This document shows positions 45,176-54,580 of a stretch of DNA of 64,000 nucleotides, piece by piece. A program made the translations under genes and the position numbers. The DNA is from Betaproteobacteria bacterium (GTDB taxonomy: Bacteria > Pseudomonadota > Gammaproteobacteria > Burkholderiales > Ga0077523), in NCBI GenBank assembly GCA_016125475.1, contig WGLR01000009.1, positions 1-64,000 on the forward strand, in the 5' to 3' direction. The notes beneath the pieces were generated by a model, which saw only the letters and a list, made by a program, of their open reading frames with translations, was not told the DNA's origin and did not search any database. Each line of letters begins with the position of its first letter. Positions within the stretch are counted from its first letter, which is position 1.

Positions 45176-46516
45176 GTGACCACCTCTCAGATCCGCGGCC
45201 CCGCATCCCCGATCGCCGACGCGGGAATCGTGATGCACGAGCTGCAGCACGCGAAGCGCAAGCGAGCCGCAGCGGAAGAGCGCGCGTGGCGGCTGCAGCA
45301 GGCCAATGTCCTGCTCGAACAGGAGGTCACCCAGCGCCGGCTCGCCGAGGAACTCGCGCGCGGCCAGTCGGAAATGCTGATCCACTCCCTCGAGATGCTT
45401 GCCGTGGGAGCGAACCTCGACGTCTTCCTCGGCCACGTGCTGAAGGCTACGGTCGACCAGATGGGTGCCGTGGGCGGAACCCTCTGGTTTCCCGAGGACG
45501 ACGGCGGCGCGGCACGACTGCACCTCGAGTACATCGACGGCGCGATCGTGGACGGCACCGTGTCCCGGCACCCGGCCGCCCGGCGGAAACTCCCGGCCGG
45601 GGGCGGCCCCCGCTCGACGTTCCCGGACGAACGCGCCGAAACCTACACGCTCCTCCACGAAGTCGCGGGCATGCCGGAGGAAAACCGTGCCTACATCGCG
45701 TCGCTCGGCGTGCATGCCCTGCTCACCGTCCCGATGAAGTTCGGCGGCGAACTCGTCGGCTGGATCTGCCTCCGGTCGAATCGGCCCGATCCCAAGGAAA
45801 TGCACCGGAAGCTGCGGATCGCGGAGGCGCTCGCCGGGCAGGCGACGCTGGCGATCCAGATGGCACGGTTGAACGAGAGGATCCGGCAGGCCGCCCTCCA
45901 CGAGGAGCGCAACCGCATCGCCCGCGACATCCACGACACGATCGCGCAGGCCCTGACGGGCGTCGTGGTGAACCTGGAGGCCGCGACGCGCGCGCTGCGC
46001 AAGGACGGCACCGACTCCGCGCTGACACACATCGACCACGCACGCGAGCTCGCCCAGACCGGTCTGCAGGAGGCACGCACGTCGGTGCGCGCGTTGCGCC
46101 CGGACACGCAAGAGCCCGTCGAACTGGCTCCGCTCATCGAGGGCCTGGTCCGGCGCACGGGTACGACCGGCACCCTCAACGCGCGCTTCGCCGTGACCGG
46201 TGAGCCCCGCCTGCTTCCCCCGCACGTGACCGTCGAGCTCTGGCGCATTGCGCAGGAGGCCATCACGAACGTGATGAGACACGCGCACGCGGGCGAAGTC
46301 ACGCTGCGACTCGTCTACGACCCGGCGGGCGTGGCACTCACGATAGCGGACGACGGCGTCGGATTCGATGCGGAAGCCCGGCACGAGGGGTTCGGCCTGC
46401 TCGGAATGCGCGAGCGGGCGCGCAGCGCGGAGGCCGTGCTGACGATTCGGAGCGAGCGCGGTCGGGGCACGGTCGTTCACGCTTTCGTGAGCGCTCCCGC
46501 CGAGGGCAGAACCTGA
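45176..46516 (+). CDS. NarL-type system sensor histidine kinase with GAF domain
   Basis: 446 aa, no membrane helices, so cytoplasmic. N-terminal coiled coil (about 18-65), GAF domain (about 75-230), HisKA_3 dimerisation domain with His253 in RIARDIHDTIAQAL, then HATPase_c with N box AQEAITNVMRHA and G box DDGVGFD, GLLGMRER. This is the DegS/NarX-like kinase class, which pairs with NarL-type regulators such as the next gene. The signal sensed is unknown; a GAF domain suggests a small ligand or redox cue. Confidence 0.92.
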   Translation: MTTSQIRGPASPIADAGIVMHELQHAKRKRAAAEERAWRLQQANVLLEQEVTQRRLAEELARGQSEMLIHSLEMLAVGANLDVFLGHVLKATVDQMGAVGGTLWFPEDDGGAARLHLEYIDGAIVDGTVSRHPAARRKLPAGGGPRSTFPDERAETYTLLHEVAGMPEENRAYIASLGVHALLTVPMKFGGELVGWICLRSNRPDPKEMHRKLRIAEALAGQATLAIQMARLNERIRQAALHEERNRIARDIHDTIAQALTGVVVNLEAATRALRKDGTDSALTHIDHARELAQTGLQEARTSVRALRPDTQEPVELAPLIEGLVRRTGTTGTLNARFAVTGEPRLLPPHVTVELWRIAQEAITNVMRHAHAGEVTLRLVYDPAGVALTIADDGVGFDAEARHEGFGLLGMRERARSAEAVLTIRSERGRGTVVHAFVSAPAEGRT

Positions 46517-47190
46517 TGGCACTCACGACCCGCGACGTCCGGCCGGCCGGCGCCACCCACGACGCCGGTTCGGGATCGATCCGGCTGCTCATCGCGGACG
46601 ATCAGGCGCTCGTTCGCAAGGGACTCGTCACGATCATCAATCTCGAGGAACGGATGACGGTCGTGGGGGAGGCGGGCAATGGCGTGGAAGCCGTGGCCAA
46701 GTGGCGTACCGAACGTCCCGACGTCGTGCTCATGGACCTGCGCATGCCGGAAATGGGCGGCGTGGAAGCGATCCGCGAGATCCGCGCGGAGGACCCGAAG
46801 GCCGCGATCATCGTGCTCACGACGTTCGACCACGACGAAGACGTCTACGCGGGTCTGCGGGCGGGAGCGATGGCCTTCGTGCTCAAGGACGTGCAGCCGG
46901 AGGAACTGTTCGAGTGCATTCGTGCCGTGCACCACGGCGAGGTATACCTGCCGCCGAAGATCGCCTCGAAGATCGCGCTGCGCGTGCAGGAAGACCCGCT
47001 GACGCCCCGGGAGATCGAGATCCTGGACCTGCTCGCGCAGGGCAAGAGCAACAAGGGCATCGCGCAGGCGCTCGCGATCGGCGAAAGTACCGTGAAGAGC
47101 CATCTCAAGAGCCTCTTCACGAAGCTCGACGTGACCAGCCGCGCCGAGGCGGTCGCCCTTGCCGCACGCCGCGGTCTCGTCAGGTTCTGA
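46516..47190 (+). CDS. NarL/FixJ-family response regulator
   Basis: 224 aa. Receiver domain (about 23-140) with DD acid pocket (LLIADDQ), phospho-acceptor Asp74 (VVLMDLRMPEMGG) and Lys in FVLKDV. The C-terminal LuxR-type helix-turn-helix is LTPREIEILDLLAQGKSNKGI and VKSHLKSLFTKLDV. Its ATG overlaps the kinase stop (TGATG), so the two are a coupled pair. It probably controls neighbouring genes, the porin being a candidate, but no target site is evident. Confidence 0.95.
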   Translation: MALTTRDVRPAGATHDAGSGSIRLLIADDQALVRKGLVTIINLEERMTVVGEAGNGVEAVAKWRTERPDVVLMDLRMPEMGGVEAIREIRAEDPKAAIIVLTTFDHDEDVYAGLRAGAMAFVLKDVQPEELFECIRAVHHGEVYLPPKIASKIALRVQEDPLTPREIEILDLLAQGKSNKGIAQALAIGESTVKSHLKSLFTKLDVTSRAEAVALAARRGLVRF

Positions 47191-47200
47191 CGCGCATACC

Positions 47201-47238
47201 GGGCGCGGAGAGACGGCATGACGGCCACCTCCGCGCCC
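47201..47238. terminator. Hairpin between convergent regulator and porin genes
   Basis: GGGCGCGGAG and CTCCGCGCCC form a perfect 10-bp stem around an 18-base loop in the 57-base gap between the two stop codons. No T tract, so it may act in both directions weakly. Confidence 0.4.
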
Positions 47239-47247
47239 GCAACGAGG

Positions 47248-48522
47248 TCAGAACATGTAACCCACGCCCACGTTGACCCGATCCTTCTTGTCGTCCGTCC
47301 TGAAGTTCTGGTAGTCCACCTTGAAGACGACCTGCGGATGTACCTTGAAGCTCAGACCGACTGTCGTGACCTTCTCGTTGTTGAGCGGGTCGATCGTGAA
47401 GCCCGGCGCCACGCTCTCCTGCGTGTCGTAGCGCGCGTAGCGCACGAACGGCGCGACATCGAGGTCCCCTTTCTTGTAAGCGTGGTAGGCGGCTTCGACG
47501 TACCAGCCGTAGAACGACTCGGGCGCCGCGCTGTTCGATCCCGCCGCGAGACCGGCCGCGCTGTTGATCGCCGCCGTGTCTCCCAGCGATCCCTTCGCAT
47601 AGAGCGCGCGCAGGTCGAAGCCACCCGCGGAGAATCGCGTGTGCGCCTCCCAGAGCGTCAGACGAGCGCTCACTCCGGCGAGGGCGACTGCGTTCGCACC
47701 CGTCCCCTGGCCGTCGTGGGCGGTGTTCCCGGTGTAGACGCTGCCGCCGACGAGCAGACCCGGTACGCCGCGGTAGTTGAGCGCGAGGTAGTAGGCGAAG
47801 TCGTTGGCAGTCGCCTGCCCGCCTGCCGTGCGCATGCTCCGGAATCCCGCCGACGCGTTCGTGAAGTGGCTCGCGTCGGGAGAGGTCACGAGCCCCGTGT
47901 TGTACTCCAGCCCGTCGAGGACGTGCCCCTGGAGCGCGAACCCGAGTTCGCGCCACGTGGACGGGATGATCCGGGTCTCGACTTCGTTGCGCTCGACGCC
48001 GTAGAAGGTGGGCGGTTCGTGGTACTCGTTGAGGATGCCGGACGGGATCAGCATGAGACCGGCACGAAGGTTCGCCCACTCCGCCAGCTGGTACTGAAGG
48101 AACGCCTGCTCCATCGCCACCTCGCCGCTGGCCTCGTTGCCCTCGACGAACGCGTGCTCGACTTCGAGCTCCGAATACAGGCGGAGCCTCTCGCTGAACT
48201 TGTGACCGAAGAACAGCACGAACCGGCGGAGATCCGCCCGATCGCGGACCGTCCCGTCGCGATAGTTGTTGTAGTTGAACTCGCCGTAGCCCCCGATCGC
48301 GGTCTGCTCGGTCTCGGCACGCTCGGCCGCACTCTGGAACTCCCCGTACGAGCCGGATTTCCCGGAATCCTCGCGGGCCCCCTGCGATTTGCCGACCTGA
48401 GCCTTGAGTTGCTCGATCTCCTTCGTGAGTGTCTCGAGCCGACTCTCGACGGATTCATCGGCGCTCGCGCAGGTGGCGGCGAGAACACTTGCGGCGGCGA
48501 TTGCGGCAGCCAGTCTTTTCAC
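47248..48522 (-). CDS. Outer-membrane porin with N-terminal coiled coil
   Basis: 424 aa. Signal peptide about 1-22 (LAAAIAAASVLAATCASA), then a periplasmic coiled coil (about 26-45, VESRLETLTKEIEQLKAQVG), then a beta-barrel of amphipathic strands rich in aromatic girdle residues, ending in RVNVGVGYMF with the C-terminal Phe needed for Bam assembly. It resembles phosphate-selective (OprO/P) or carbohydrate porins; the substrate is not decidable. GTG 48522 is preceded by GAGGGGAAC. A Fur-box-like site lies about 100 bases upstream. Confidence 0.85.
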   Translation of the reverse strand: MKRLAAAIAAASVLAATCASADESVESRLETLTKEIEQLKAQVGKSQGAREDSGKSGSYGEFQSAAERAETEQTAIGGYGEFNYNNYRDGTVRDRADLRRFVLFFGHKFSERLRLYSELEVEHAFVEGNEASGEVAMEQAFLQYQLAEWANLRAGLMLIPSGILNEYHEPPTFYGVERNEVETRIIPSTWRELGFALQGHVLDGLEYNTGLVTSPDASHFTNASAGFRSMRTAGGQATANDFAYYLALNYRGVPGLLVGGSVYTGNTAHDGQGTGANAVALAGVSARLTLWEAHTRFSAGGFDLRALYAKGSLGDTAAINSAAGLAAGSNSAAPESFYGWYVEAAYHAYKKGDLDVAPFVRYARYDTQESVAPGFTIDPLNNEKVTTVGLSFKVHPQVVFKVDYQNFRTDDKKDRVNVGVGYMF

Positions 48523-48882
48523 GGCGTTGTTCCCCTCTTGTGGTGCAGGCCCCGAAGCGGCCGGCGGCGTGATGGTTCGACAGGGACGGTCTGCGCGGCT
48601 GCCGCCAGACCTCCCAAGAACGCAAATGATAACGATTCGTATTAATGGAAGCAATCGCTACGGCGTCAGACCGGTGCGCGGACTTTCTCCCCCTTTTGGG
48701 GGGGATGGAACTCCCCCTTGGTGGCGACGCCCGAGCCCCCCCTCTGCCCGATGCCGGACAGGGCACCACCCATCCATACTGCCCGGGCGGAAATTCACCG
48801 TCGTCGCCCCTCTCCATGAATGTCCGGACGCAACGACGACCTGCTTATGCGAAGTGCCTATCCAAGAAGGAGAGATGCAGCC
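48523..48882. other. Intergenic region between porin and molybdenum hydroxylase genes
   Basis: 360 bases between divergent genes. It holds the Fur-box-like site (48624-48645) and a C/G-run element that can form alternative hairpins (48688-48717). A Shine-Dalgarno AAGGAGAG lies just before the IorA start. No coding sequence supported. Confidence 0.6.
48624..48645 (-). promoter_or_regulatory. Fur-box-like operator upstream of porin
   Basis: AAATGATAACGATTCGTATT resembles the GATAATGATAATCATTATC family (12 of 19 by eye) and beta-proteobacterial Fur boxes. Its position about 100 bases before the porin start fits iron-dependent repression. AT-rich in a GC-rich region. Confidence 0.45.
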
Positions 48883-49359
48883 ATGGCAGAACTGACCATC
48901 AACGGCCAGAGTTACTTCACCGACTCCCCGCCCGACACCCCGCTCCTGTGGGTGATCCGGGAAGACCTGCGCCTCACCGGAACCAAGTACGGGTGCGGTG
49001 TCGGACTGTGTGGCTCCTGCACGGTTCACATCAATGGCGAAGCCGTGCGCTCGTGCCGGATGCCGCTCGGCGACGTTTCGGGCGATGCGCTCATCACGAC
49101 GATCGAAGGTCTGCATCCCGCGAATGCCCATCCCGTGCAGAAGGCCTGGATCGAGCATCAGGTCCCGCAGTGCGGATACTGTCAGTCGGGCCAGATCATG
49201 CAGGCCGCCGCGTTCCTCGCACGCAATCCGACCCCCTCGCACGAGCAGATCGTCGATGCCATGAACGGGAACCTCTGCCGGTGCGCCACCTACGGTCGCA
49301 TCCCCGACGCGGTCGCACGGGCTGCCGAACTCATGAAGGAGGATTCCTCAAATGTCTAA
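48883..49359 (+). CDS. Molybdenum hydroxylase small [2Fe-2S] subunit (IorA type)
   Basis: 158 aa. Two iron-sulfur domains: a plant-type motif [21 protein letters not shown] (residues near 45-68) and a C-terminal four-helix domain with CGYCQSGQ and CRCATYGRI. It passes electrons from the molybdopterin subunit. The frame is open to 48820 but ATG 48883, after AAGGAGAG, gives the family length. It overlaps the large-subunit gene by 8 bases. It lacks its own Tat signal, so it probably rides out with the large subunit. Confidence 0.93.
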   Translation: MAELTINGQSYFTDSPPDTPLLWVIREDLRLTGTKYGCGVGLCGSCTVHINGEAVRSCRMPLGDVSGDALITTIEGLHPANAHPVQKAWIEHQVPQCGYCQSGQIMQAAAFLARNPTPSHEQIVDAMNGNLCRCATYGRIPDAVARAAELMKEDSSNV

Positions 49360-51817
49360 GCGTCCCGCCCGCAGCACGGACAGCGCGGCCCCGGCCAGAC
49401 CCGGCCGTCGCGAATTCTTCGTCCGGTCGTCGATGCTCGCGGCCGGCGGGTTCCTGAGCATCGGCGTACCGGGTCTACTGCGCAGCACGGACGCGGAAGC
49501 AGCGATGGGCACCCCCGCGTTCACGCCGTCCATATGGTTCACGATCACGCCCGACGGCCGCACGACGATGCACATCGTGAAGGCGGAAATGGGGCAGCAC
49601 ATCGGCACGGGACTCGCGCAGGTCATCGCCGACGAACTCGAGGTGAACTGGGACGACGTGCGCCTGGATTCACCGCTCGAATCCGTCGACAACTTCGCGA
49701 TCTACGGGCTCGCGTACACGGTGAACAGCGGAAGCGTCACGACGGAGTTCGACAGGATCTCGCGCGCCGGTGCGGCCGGCCGCATCGCGCTGATCGAAGC
49801 CGGCTCCGGCCTTCTCGGCGCGCGCGCATCGGACTGCCATGCGGCGAACAGCCACGTGATCCACCCGGCCTCCGGACGCTCCATCTCCTATGGCGAAATC
49901 CTGCAGAAGGTCCGTATCGACCGGAAGTTCTCCTATCCCGACGACTTCCGGAAGATCCCGGTCAAGCCTCGCAGCGCCTACAAGATCATCGGCAAGTCGA
50001 TTCCGGCGCTGGACATCCCGGCCAAGACCTGCGGACAGGCCAAGTACGGCATCGACATGTTCCTGCCGAACATGCTCTACGGCGCGCTCGTGATTCCGCG
50101 TTCGCGCTACGGATCGAAGGTCCTCAGCGTCGACGACAGCGAGGCACGCAAGATTCCGGGTTTCGTGAAGGCCGTGACGATCAACGATGCCATGGGCAAG
50201 TGCACGGGATGGGTGGTGGCCCTCGCCGAAAAATTCCCCGCGGCGATGAAGGCGGCCTCCGCGCTCAAGGTGAGTTACGACCCAGGTCCCTACGGCAGCC
50301 TCAGCACCTCCGACATGATGGAAGAGTTCAGCGAACTCGTGAAGAACGTCGACGCCGGCGCGAACTGGGTGCTCGAGGGTGACGTGGATCAGGCGCTCGC
50401 GGAAGCGGACAAGGTCCTCGAGATGGAATACACGACGGACAGCGTCGTGCACGCCACGATGGAACCGCTCAACGCCACGGTGCAGTACGCGAACGACGAG
50501 TGGCACGTGTACGTCGGCACGCAGAGCACGTCCTTCGCGCGCATGACCCTGAGCGCGTACCTCTCCAAGGTGCTGAACAAGAAGCCCGAGGATCTGAAGA
50601 TCTTCGTGCACCAGTACCTCGTGGGCGGTGGCTTCGGTGGCAAGCAGGACTACGACGAGATCCTCGCGGCAGCCTACTGCGTGCACGAGTCCGGGCGACC
50701 CGTGAAACTCATCCAGACGCGTGAATCCAATTTCGCGACGAGCTTCCCGCGCACGCCGACACTGCACCGGCTCAAGGCCGCGGTCAAGGACGGTGAACTG
50801 GTCGGCATGAATCACGACCTCGCGTGCGGCTGGATGGGCCCGCGGTTCTACGTCGGCAAGAAGTACGGCACCGACTGGCTGCAGCTCGACTCCTGGGACA
50901 AGAAGAAGGTCGACATCGACCAGTGGTCGATCGGCGGGAGCGACCACTGGTACGACATCCCGAACCATCGGGTCCGCGCGTGGGACAGCGACCGGACGAC
51001 GTGGGCGATCCAGGCGAGCGCGCTGCGTACCGTATCGAACTCGTACAACATGTTCGTCGTCGAGTCGTTCATGGACGAGGTCGCACACTCCCTCGGACGC
51101 GATCCGGTCGATTTCCGGCTGGACATCCTGAACGGAAAGGGCGGCAACCGCGGGATTCCGAACACGGGCTACTCACCCGGCACGGGGTCCGACTACTACA
51201 TGGACCACCTCTGGATTTCCCTGCCCTGGGGCAAGGACGGAACGTGGATCCCCTACGAATCCGCGACGGTCGGTGGCGCGCTGCGACTCGCGAACTGCCT
51301 GCGGGTCGCCGCCGGCAAGGCCGGCTGGGGCAAGCGCATGGCGCCGAACACGGGCATGGGCGTGGCCGTATCGTCCGCCGAGGAACGCCAGAGTCCCACC
51401 TGGGTCGCGGGTGTCGCCGAAGTCGAGGTGGATCCGGGTTCGGGCCAGGTCCGCGTGAAACGCCTGACCATCGCGATGGACATGGGAACGGCGGTGAATC
51501 CCGGAAACATCAAGGCCCAGATTCAGGGTTCCGCACTCTGGGGAACGAGTCAGTTCCTGCACGAGAAGCTCACCACGAGAAACGGTTCGTTCGAACAGCA
51601 CAACTTCGACACGTACCGGACGATCCGTCTTCACGAGGTGCCGGAGATAAACGTGGAACTCATCGAATCGGGCCATCACCCGAGCGGCGTGGGCGAGCCC
51701 GCCTCGACGGTCGCGGCGCCCGCGATCGCGAATGCGATCTTCAATGCCGTCGGCGTCCGCGTGCGGTCGATGCCGATGCGGCCGGAAGACATCCTCGCGG
51801 GCATGAGGAAGACCTGA
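49352..51817 (+). CDS. Molybdenum hydroxylase large subunit (IorB type), Tat-exported
   Basis: 821 aa aldehyde oxidase/xanthine dehydrogenase-family molybdoprotein. N-terminal twin-arginine signal [20 protein letters not shown]. Molybdopterin motifs [12 protein letters not shown] and the C-terminal catalytic Glu in [17 protein letters not shown]. The family oxidises aldehydes or N-heterocycles (isoquinoline 1-oxidoreductase is the namesake). A third gene for a c-type cytochrome often follows this pair, but here the amidase gene comes next. The exact substrate is unknown. Confidence 0.9.
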   Translation: MSKRPARSTDSAAPARPGRREFFVRSSMLAAGGFLSIGVPGLLRSTDAEAAMGTPAFTPSIWFTITPDGRTTMHIVKAEMGQHIGTGLAQVIADELEVNWDDVRLDSPLESVDNFAIYGLAYTVNSGSVTTEFDRISRAGAAGRIALIEAGSGLLGARASDCHAANSHVIHPASGRSISYGEILQKVRIDRKFSYPDDFRKIPVKPRSAYKIIGKSIPALDIPAKTCGQAKYGIDMFLPNMLYGALVIPRSRYGSKVLSVDDSEARKIPGFVKAVTINDAMGKCTGWVVALAEKFPAAMKAASALKVSYDPGPYGSLSTSDMMEEFSELVKNVDAGANWVLEGDVDQALAEADKVLEMEYTTDSVVHATMEPLNATVQYANDEWHVYVGTQSTSFARMTLSAYLSKVLNKKPEDLKIFVHQYLVGGGFGGKQDYDEILAAAYCVHESGRPVKLIQTRESNFATSFPRTPTLHRLKAAVKDGELVGMNHDLACGWMGPRFYVGKKYGTDWLQLDSWDKKKVDIDQWSIGGSDHWYDIPNHRVRAWDSDRTTWAIQASALRTVSNSYNMFVVESFMDEVAHSLGRDPVDFRLDILNGKGGNRGIPNTGYSPGTGSDYYMDHLWISLPWGKDGTWIPYESATVGGALRLANCLRVAAGKAGWGKRMAPNTGMGVAVSSAEERQSPTWVAGVAEVEVDPGSGQVRVKRLTIAMDMGTAVNPGNIKAQIQGSALWGTSQFLHEKLTTRNGSFEQHNFDTYRTIRLHEVPEINVELIESGHHPSGVGEPASTVAAPAIANAIFNAVGVRVRSMPMRPEDILAGMRKT

Positions 51818-51888
51818 CGGCATCACCCGACGGCCGCCCCCGGGCGTACCGTGCGTGTTCCCGATCATTCGCATCACGGGGGTGACAG

Positions 51889-53337
51889 ATGACCGAGGAC
51901 GTGAGCGCGTTCTCTGCGACGAAACTCGTCGCCCACTACAGAAACCGGCAGATCTCTCCGGTGGAGGCCACGCTGGCCGCCATCACGCGCTACGAGGCGC
52001 TCAACCCGACCTTCAACGCGTTCGTCCGCTTCGATCCGGACGGCGCGATGCTCGCCGCGCGCGAATCCGAAGCGCGCTGGTTCCGGGGCGAACCGCTGGG
52101 TCCCGTCGACGGCCTGCCCGTGACGGTGAAGGACCTCATCCTCGTCAGGGGATGGCCCACGCTCCGGGGCTCCCGGACGATCGATCCGAACCAGCCGTGG
52201 ACCGAAGACGGCCCTCCGCCCGCACGGCTGCGCGAGAGCGGAGCCGTCTTCCTGGGCAAGACGACGACACCGGAATTCGGCTGGAAGGGCGTCACGGACA
52301 GTCCGCTCACCGGGATCACCGGCAATCCCTGGAACCCGGCCCTCACGCCCGGCGGCAGCAGTGGGGGCGCGGCCGTGGCGGCAGCGCTCGGGATCGGCTC
52401 CCTGCACCTCGCCACGGACGGCGGCGGGTCGATCCGCATCCCTGCCGGATTCTGCGGGCTGTTCGGATTCAAGCCCACATTCGGCATCGTGCCGGTGCAT
52501 CCCCACTCGCCGGCGCTCACGCTCTGGCACCAGGGCCCCATATCCCGAACCGTCGAGGACGCGGCGCTCATGATGTCCGTGATCGCGGCCCCGGACGCGC
52601 GGGACTGGTACGCGGCACCCTTCCCCCGCACGAACTTCCTCGACGGGCTGGATGCGGGGATCGCCGGCGCGAGGATCGCGTACAGCCGGACACTCGGCTA
52701 CGCGAAGGTCGATCCCGACGTGGCCACCCTGGTCGATGATGCAGTGCGCCGGTTCGAGTCGCTCGGCGCGCACGTGGAGGAAATCGACCTGTCGCTGACG
52801 GATCCGATCGAGATCATGCAGCCGCTCTGGGCGACGGCGCTCGCACTCGCCGTGGAGCCCATGACTGCTCAGCAGCGCGCTGCCGTCGACCCGCCCCTGC
52901 TCGCCCTGGCGGAACCCGGCACGAGGCTGAGCGCGCTCGATTACCGCAAGCTCGAGCGCGCGCGCGAGCAGTTCGGACGTCGCATGAACGACCTGCATGC
53001 CGAGTGGGATTTCCTGGTGACGCCGCAGCTCGCGACGACCGCATTTGCGACGGGACACGAAGTCCCGCCGGGCACCCACATGCGACGCTGGTGGGAATGG
53101 TCTCCGTTCACGTATCCGTTCAACCTCTCGCAGCAGCCTGCGGCCACGGTACCCTGCGGTTTCGCCCCGAACGGCCTGCCGGTCGCGATGCAGATCGTCG
53201 CCAGGAAGTTCGAGGACCGGCGGCTCATGCAGGCCGCGCGGGCCTTCGAGTCACTCCAGCCGTTCCGGATGCCTGACCCGAGGACCACGGAGTCCACGCG
53301 AGCGTCCCGGGCAAAGCCGGAACCCGTCCGGAGCTGA
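51889..53337 (+). CDS. Amidase (amidase-signature family)
   Basis: 482 aa. The Ser-cisSer-Lys triad is intact: Lys81 (TVKDLI), cis-Ser in GGSSGG (about 158) and nucleophile Ser181 in DGGGSIRIPA. No signal peptide, so cytoplasmic. It begins 71 bases after the IorB-type gene on the same strand. A hydrolysable amide or lactam is the likely substrate. In N-heterocycle breakdown an amidase can open the ring oxidised by a molybdenum hydroxylase, so the pairing is suggestive. Confidence 0.9.
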   Translation: MTEDVSAFSATKLVAHYRNRQISPVEATLAAITRYEALNPTFNAFVRFDPDGAMLAARESEARWFRGEPLGPVDGLPVTVKDLILVRGWPTLRGSRTIDPNQPWTEDGPPPARLRESGAVFLGKTTTPEFGWKGVTDSPLTGITGNPWNPALTPGGSSGGAAVAAALGIGSLHLATDGGGSIRIPAGFCGLFGFKPTFGIVPVHPHSPALTLWHQGPISRTVEDAALMMSVIAAPDARDWYAAPFPRTNFLDGLDAGIAGARIAYSRTLGYAKVDPDVATLVDDAVRRFESLGAHVEEIDLSLTDPIEIMQPLWATALALAVEPMTAQQRAAVDPPLLALAEPGTRLSALDYRKLERAREQFGRRMNDLHAEWDFLVTPQLATTAFATGHEVPPGTHMRRWWEWSPFTYPFNLSQQPAATVPCGFAPNGLPVAMQIVARKFEDRRLMQAARAFESLQPFRMPDPRTTESTRASRAKPEPVRS

Positions 53338-53349
53338 GAAGACAGCCGA

Positions 53350-53387
53350 GAACCGGACCCCCCGTCCACACGGGGCGGTTCCGGTTC
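53350..53387 (+). terminator. Hairpin after amidase gene
   Basis: GAACCGGACCCCCCG pairs with CGGGGCGGTTCCGGTTC, with a small bulge and a 6-base loop, 13 bases after the amidase stop. No T tract. Probably a weak terminator or mRNA 3' structure. Confidence 0.45.
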
Positions 53388-53418
53388 ACAATGCGGGATC
53401 ATCCTTCCAGGAACGATC

Positions 53419-53841
53419 GTGTCCGTCTCGCATCCGTTTCACCTCGCCTTCCCCGTCACCTCTCTCGAGAAAGCTCGCGGGTTCTATGGAACGCTGCTCC
53501 GCTGTCCGGAGGGCCGCTCTTCCGACGACTGGGTGGACTTCGATCTTTACGGTCACCAGATCGTCGCGCATCTCGCACCGGCGGAAGCCGGGCAAGCCCG
53601 CACGAACAGCGTGGACGGTGACGACGTCCCGGTCCGGCACTTCGGTGTCGTCCTCCCGATGGCGGAATGGCAGGAACTGGCCGACCGCCTTCGGGCCGCG
53701 GGCGTCAGATTCCTGATCGAGCCGCACGTCCGGTTCGCGGGCGAAGTGGGGGAGCAGGCGACCATGTTCTTCCTGGACCCGTGTGGCAACGCGCTCGAAT
53801 TCAAGGCGTTCGCCGACCCGTCGCGCCTGTTCGCGAGGTGA
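53419..53841 (+). CDS. VOC-family (glyoxalase/bleomycin-resistance fold) protein
   Basis: 140 aa. Single vicinal-oxygen-chelate module pair (beta-alpha-beta-beta-beta): [20 protein letters not shown] and [14 protein letters not shown], with metal-ligand candidates His8, His85-like (VRHFGVVL) and Glu near the end. Such proteins include dioxygenases, glyoxalases and resistance proteins. GTG 53419 has CAGGAACG upstream. It is downstream of the amidase but after a hairpin, so it may be a separate unit. Confidence 0.8.
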   Translation: MSVSHPFHLAFPVTSLEKARGFYGTLLRCPEGRSSDDWVDFDLYGHQIVAHLAPAEAGQARTNSVDGDDVPVRHFGVVLPMAEWQELADRLRAAGVRFLIEPHVRFAGEVGEQATMFFLDPCGNALEFKAFADPSRLFAR

Positions 53842-53868
53842 CGGGAGCTTCGGGCGTCCAGCTCGACC

Positions 53869-54558
53869 TCACTCCGACGCGACGCTCGCCGCCGGCGCCG
53901 GCCGGACCGCATCGATCAGTCGCACGAGGCGTTCGAGGTGGCGATCCGGAAGGCCTTCGCGTGCCAGACTCTCCGCGGTCATCGTGAGGTAGTCCGCGCA
54001 GGGCCCGTAATGGCCGCGGGCACGCAGCATCACCGAGACGATCTGCTCGTCGGTCAGCTTTCCCGCGTACGTGGGCTTGTCCCGGTTGATCACGAATGCG
54101 ATCGCCCGGACGGGGCCGCCAGCCGTCGACACGGAGACCCATCTCGGTGTGTACGTCGACATGATCATCTCCCGCCGCCAGATGAGGGCGAGTTCGTCGC
54201 GGAGCACGGATTCGTCCAGACGGTATGCCACCCCCGTGCAGGAACCGCCTCGGTCGAGTGCGAGCACGAGACCGGGCGATTCGGGGGATCCTCGATTGAT
54301 GAACGACCAGAGATAGAAGCCGCGGTGATAGCCGTGAACGCGGGCGACACGTCGCTCGACGGAATGGAACAGAGGGCTCCAGATGAGCGAGCCGTACCCG
54401 AAGATCCAGACGGGGTCCCGGCCCTGGCGCTGCGCCAGCGCGAGTTCGAGTGACCGCTCGAGGTCCTCGTCGGACACGAGAAGGTGCCCGTGCCCCGAGG
54501 CGCGGACGGCTGCGCGGATCCGGTCTTCCTCGAGGTGAATCCTCTCGATTCGCGTCAC
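53869..54558 (-). CDS. chaC: Gamma-glutamylcyclotransferase, ChaC family
   Basis: 229 aa. The signature VWIFGYGSLIWSP lies near residue 50 and the catalytic Glu is in the region after GSCTGVAYRL. ChaC enzymes cleave glutathione to 5-oxoproline and Cys-Gly. The N-terminal 45 residues are extra. Converges on the VOC gene 27 bases away. The upstream pseudo-protease gene on the same strand ends 22 bases before it, so the two may be co-transcribed. Confidence 0.9.
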   Translation of the reverse strand: MTRIERIHLEEDRIRAAVRASGHGHLLVSDEDLERSLELALAQRQGRDPVWIFGYGSLIWSPLFHSVERRVARVHGYHRGFYLWSFINRGSPESPGLVLALDRGGSCTGVAYRLDESVLRDELALIWRREMIMSTYTPRWVSVSTAGGPVRAIAFVINRDKPTYAGKLTDEQIVSVMLRARGHYGPCADYLTMTAESLAREGLPDRHLERLVRLIDAVRPAPAASVASE

Positions 54559-54580
54559 GTCGTGCCAGGGCCGGCCGGTT

